From assembly GCA_018971765.1 (NCBI GenBank), contig JAGXAA010000008.1, positions 1 to 20,590 of the forward strand: a stretch of DNA of 20,590 nucleotides, in the 5' to 3' direction. The DNA comes from Patescibacteria group bacterium. GTDB lineage: Bacteria > Patescibacteriota > Minisyncoccia > Phycocordibacterales > GWA1-40-21. This document shows positions 19,624 to 20,590 of the stretch, piece by piece. Within the stretch, counting starts at the first letter, position 1. Every line of letters begins with the position of its first letter. The notes below the pieces were generated by a model that worked only from the letters and a program-made list of their open reading frames with translations, ran no database searches and was not told the origin of the DNA. Position numbers and translations under genes: made by a program.

Positions 19624-20590
19624 TTATAATCCTTCCTTCTTCAACTCCTCCATAATTTTTTTGGCATTTTTGGAAAGTTTGTTCGGGATTTGGATGTTTA
19701 TTTTTATCATTATGTCGCCTCGGCTATTTCTTCCGGTCGGAACGCCTTTGCCTCGAACCCTTAATATTTCGCCATGCGATACGGCTTCGGGAATTTTGAC
19801 AATCAAGTCGCCGTCGAGAGTTTTTATGGTCGTCTCTCCTCCCAAAATGGCTTGAGTGAGTTTAATGTTCAAATCCATCAGAAGATTGTTCCCCTCTTTT
19901 CTGAAAATCGGATGCTTCGCTATATGAAGCTTTATGTAAAGGTCGCCCGACACGCCGCCTCGCACCGCTTCTCCCGCGCCGCCAAGACGAACCATCTCTC
20001 CGTTATCGACTCCAGCCGGAATTTTGACGACGATTTCTTCTTCGCCCCTAGCGACGCCGGCGCCTCGGCACTTATGGCATTTCTCTCGGGGAATTTTCCC
20101 CGTCCCATGACAATTCGCGCACTCTTTTTGCGTGCTGAAGTTTCCAAAGATTGACCGTCTTGTCTCGTGAACCCTTCCCTTGCCGTTGCATTCATTGCAA
20201 GTGATGCTGTCTGACCCGGCCTTCGCTCCGCTCCCCTTGCATTCGCCGCAAACGGAAGTTTTAGTTATAAGAATTTTTCTCTCCGCGCCGAAAACGGATT
20301 CTTCAAAAGAAATCGCCATATCAATTGATATGTCTCTTCCTCTTTTAGCATGCTGTCTCCTGCCTCCGCCAAAAAGATCGCCGAAAATGTCGCCAAGGTC
20401 GAAATCTTGAAAACCTCCCTGTCCCGCTTGTCCTTGTCCGGCAAAACCGGAAAAATCAAAGTCGCCGAAACCGCCGGCGCCTTGTCCTCCTTGATACCCG
20501 CCGCCGTTCCCCCCGCTTCTTCCGTAAGTATCGTATTCGGCTCTTTTCTTTTCATCGGACAAAATGCTGTAAGCTTCGCTCGCCTCCTTG
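19624..20590 (-). CDS. dnaJ: Chaperone DnaJ (5' end outside window)
   Basis: The visible 321 residues start inside the J domain (KEASEAYSILSDEKKRAEYD), so its HPD motif lies outside the window. Next come a Gly/Phe-rich region, a zinc-binding domain with four CxxCxGxG-type repeats (CGECKGSG, CNECNGKG, CANCHGTG, CHKCRGAG), and the C-terminal substrate-binding domains ending EELKKEGL. All four zinc motifs make it a type I DnaJ, the DnaK co-chaperone that stimulates ATP hydrolysis and delivers unfolded proteins, and a likely partner of the ClpB in this window. The frame is open to the window edge. Confidence 0.95.
   Translation of the reverse strand, partial: KEASEAYSILSDEKKRAEYDTYGRSGGNGGGYQGGQGAGGFGDFDFSGFAGQGQAGQGGFQDFDLGDIFGDLFGGGRRQHAKRGRDISIDMAISFEESVFGAERKILITKTSVCGECKGSGAKAGSDSITCNECNGKGRVHETRRSIFGNFSTQKECANCHGTGKIPREKCHKCRGAGVARGEEEIVVKIPAGVDNGEMVRLGGAGEAVRGGVSGDLYIKLHIAKHPIFRKEGNNLLMDLNIKLTQAILGGETTIKTLDGDLIVKIPEAVSHGEILRVRGKGVPTGRNSRGDIMIKINIQIPNKLSKNAKKIMEELKKEGL

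Overview
The window looks like a chromosomal piece from a Candidate Phyla Radiation (Patescibacteria) bacterium, most likely of the Parcubacteria group. The reasons are compact housekeeping genes (an IF-2 without its usual N-terminal extension, an AspRS without its GAD insertion), few and weak Shine-Dalgarno sequences, several genes whose -10 box sits about 7 bases before the start codon, a DUF4446 gene, and moderate AT richness. TGA is used as a stop, so the UGA-to-glycine lineages are unlikely. This placement is inference from gene content.

Layout. 1-71: start of an IS transposase cut by the window edge, next to a structured element joined to tRNA-Leu(UAG). 438-2839: a penicillin-recognising serine hydrolase coupled to murE (cell wall). 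3021-4439: aspS. 4528-5993: a two-helix membrane protein and parB. 6084-6338: tRNA-Leu(CAA) converging with a 38-residue membrane peptide over a shared terminator. 6416-8126: miaA, then an AT-rich HhH-GPD-like gene. 8235-8989: tRNA-Trp, rpmG (L33) and tRNA-Tyr. 9029-11728: clpB. 11971-13005: a trypsin-fold protein without a catalytic triad. 13166-14900: a cysteine desulfurase divergent from a DUF4446 gene. 14990-16837: infB-rbfA. 16919-17818: tRNA-Cys, an HNH endonuclease, tRNA-Leu(UAA) and tRNA-Lys(CUU). 17984-19555: a HAD hydrolase remnant and an active-looking trypsin-like protease. 19624-20590: dnaJ, cut by the window edge.

The genes cover translation (seven tRNAs, AspRS, IF-2, RbfA, L33, MiaA), peptidoglycan synthesis, protein quality control (ClpB, DnaJ, trypsin-like protein), chromosome partitioning and sulfur mobilisation.

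The most unusual content is non-coding. Three tRNA genes (Leu-UAG, Tyr, Lys) are followed by elements with one layout: the tRNA 3' end, an inverted copy of that same 3' end interrupted by a hairpin, a core containing GGTCGCG and TGTGACC around a variable hairpin, and a direct repeat of the tRNA 3' end. Two further elements directly after protein gene stops (11860-11964 and 13090-13160) share a GGGTCGC core inside locus-specific inverted arms. All lie 3' of a gene on its sense strand. I do not recognise this family. Two other palindromic repeat types occur inside coding sequence, in miaA and the cysteine desulfurase gene.
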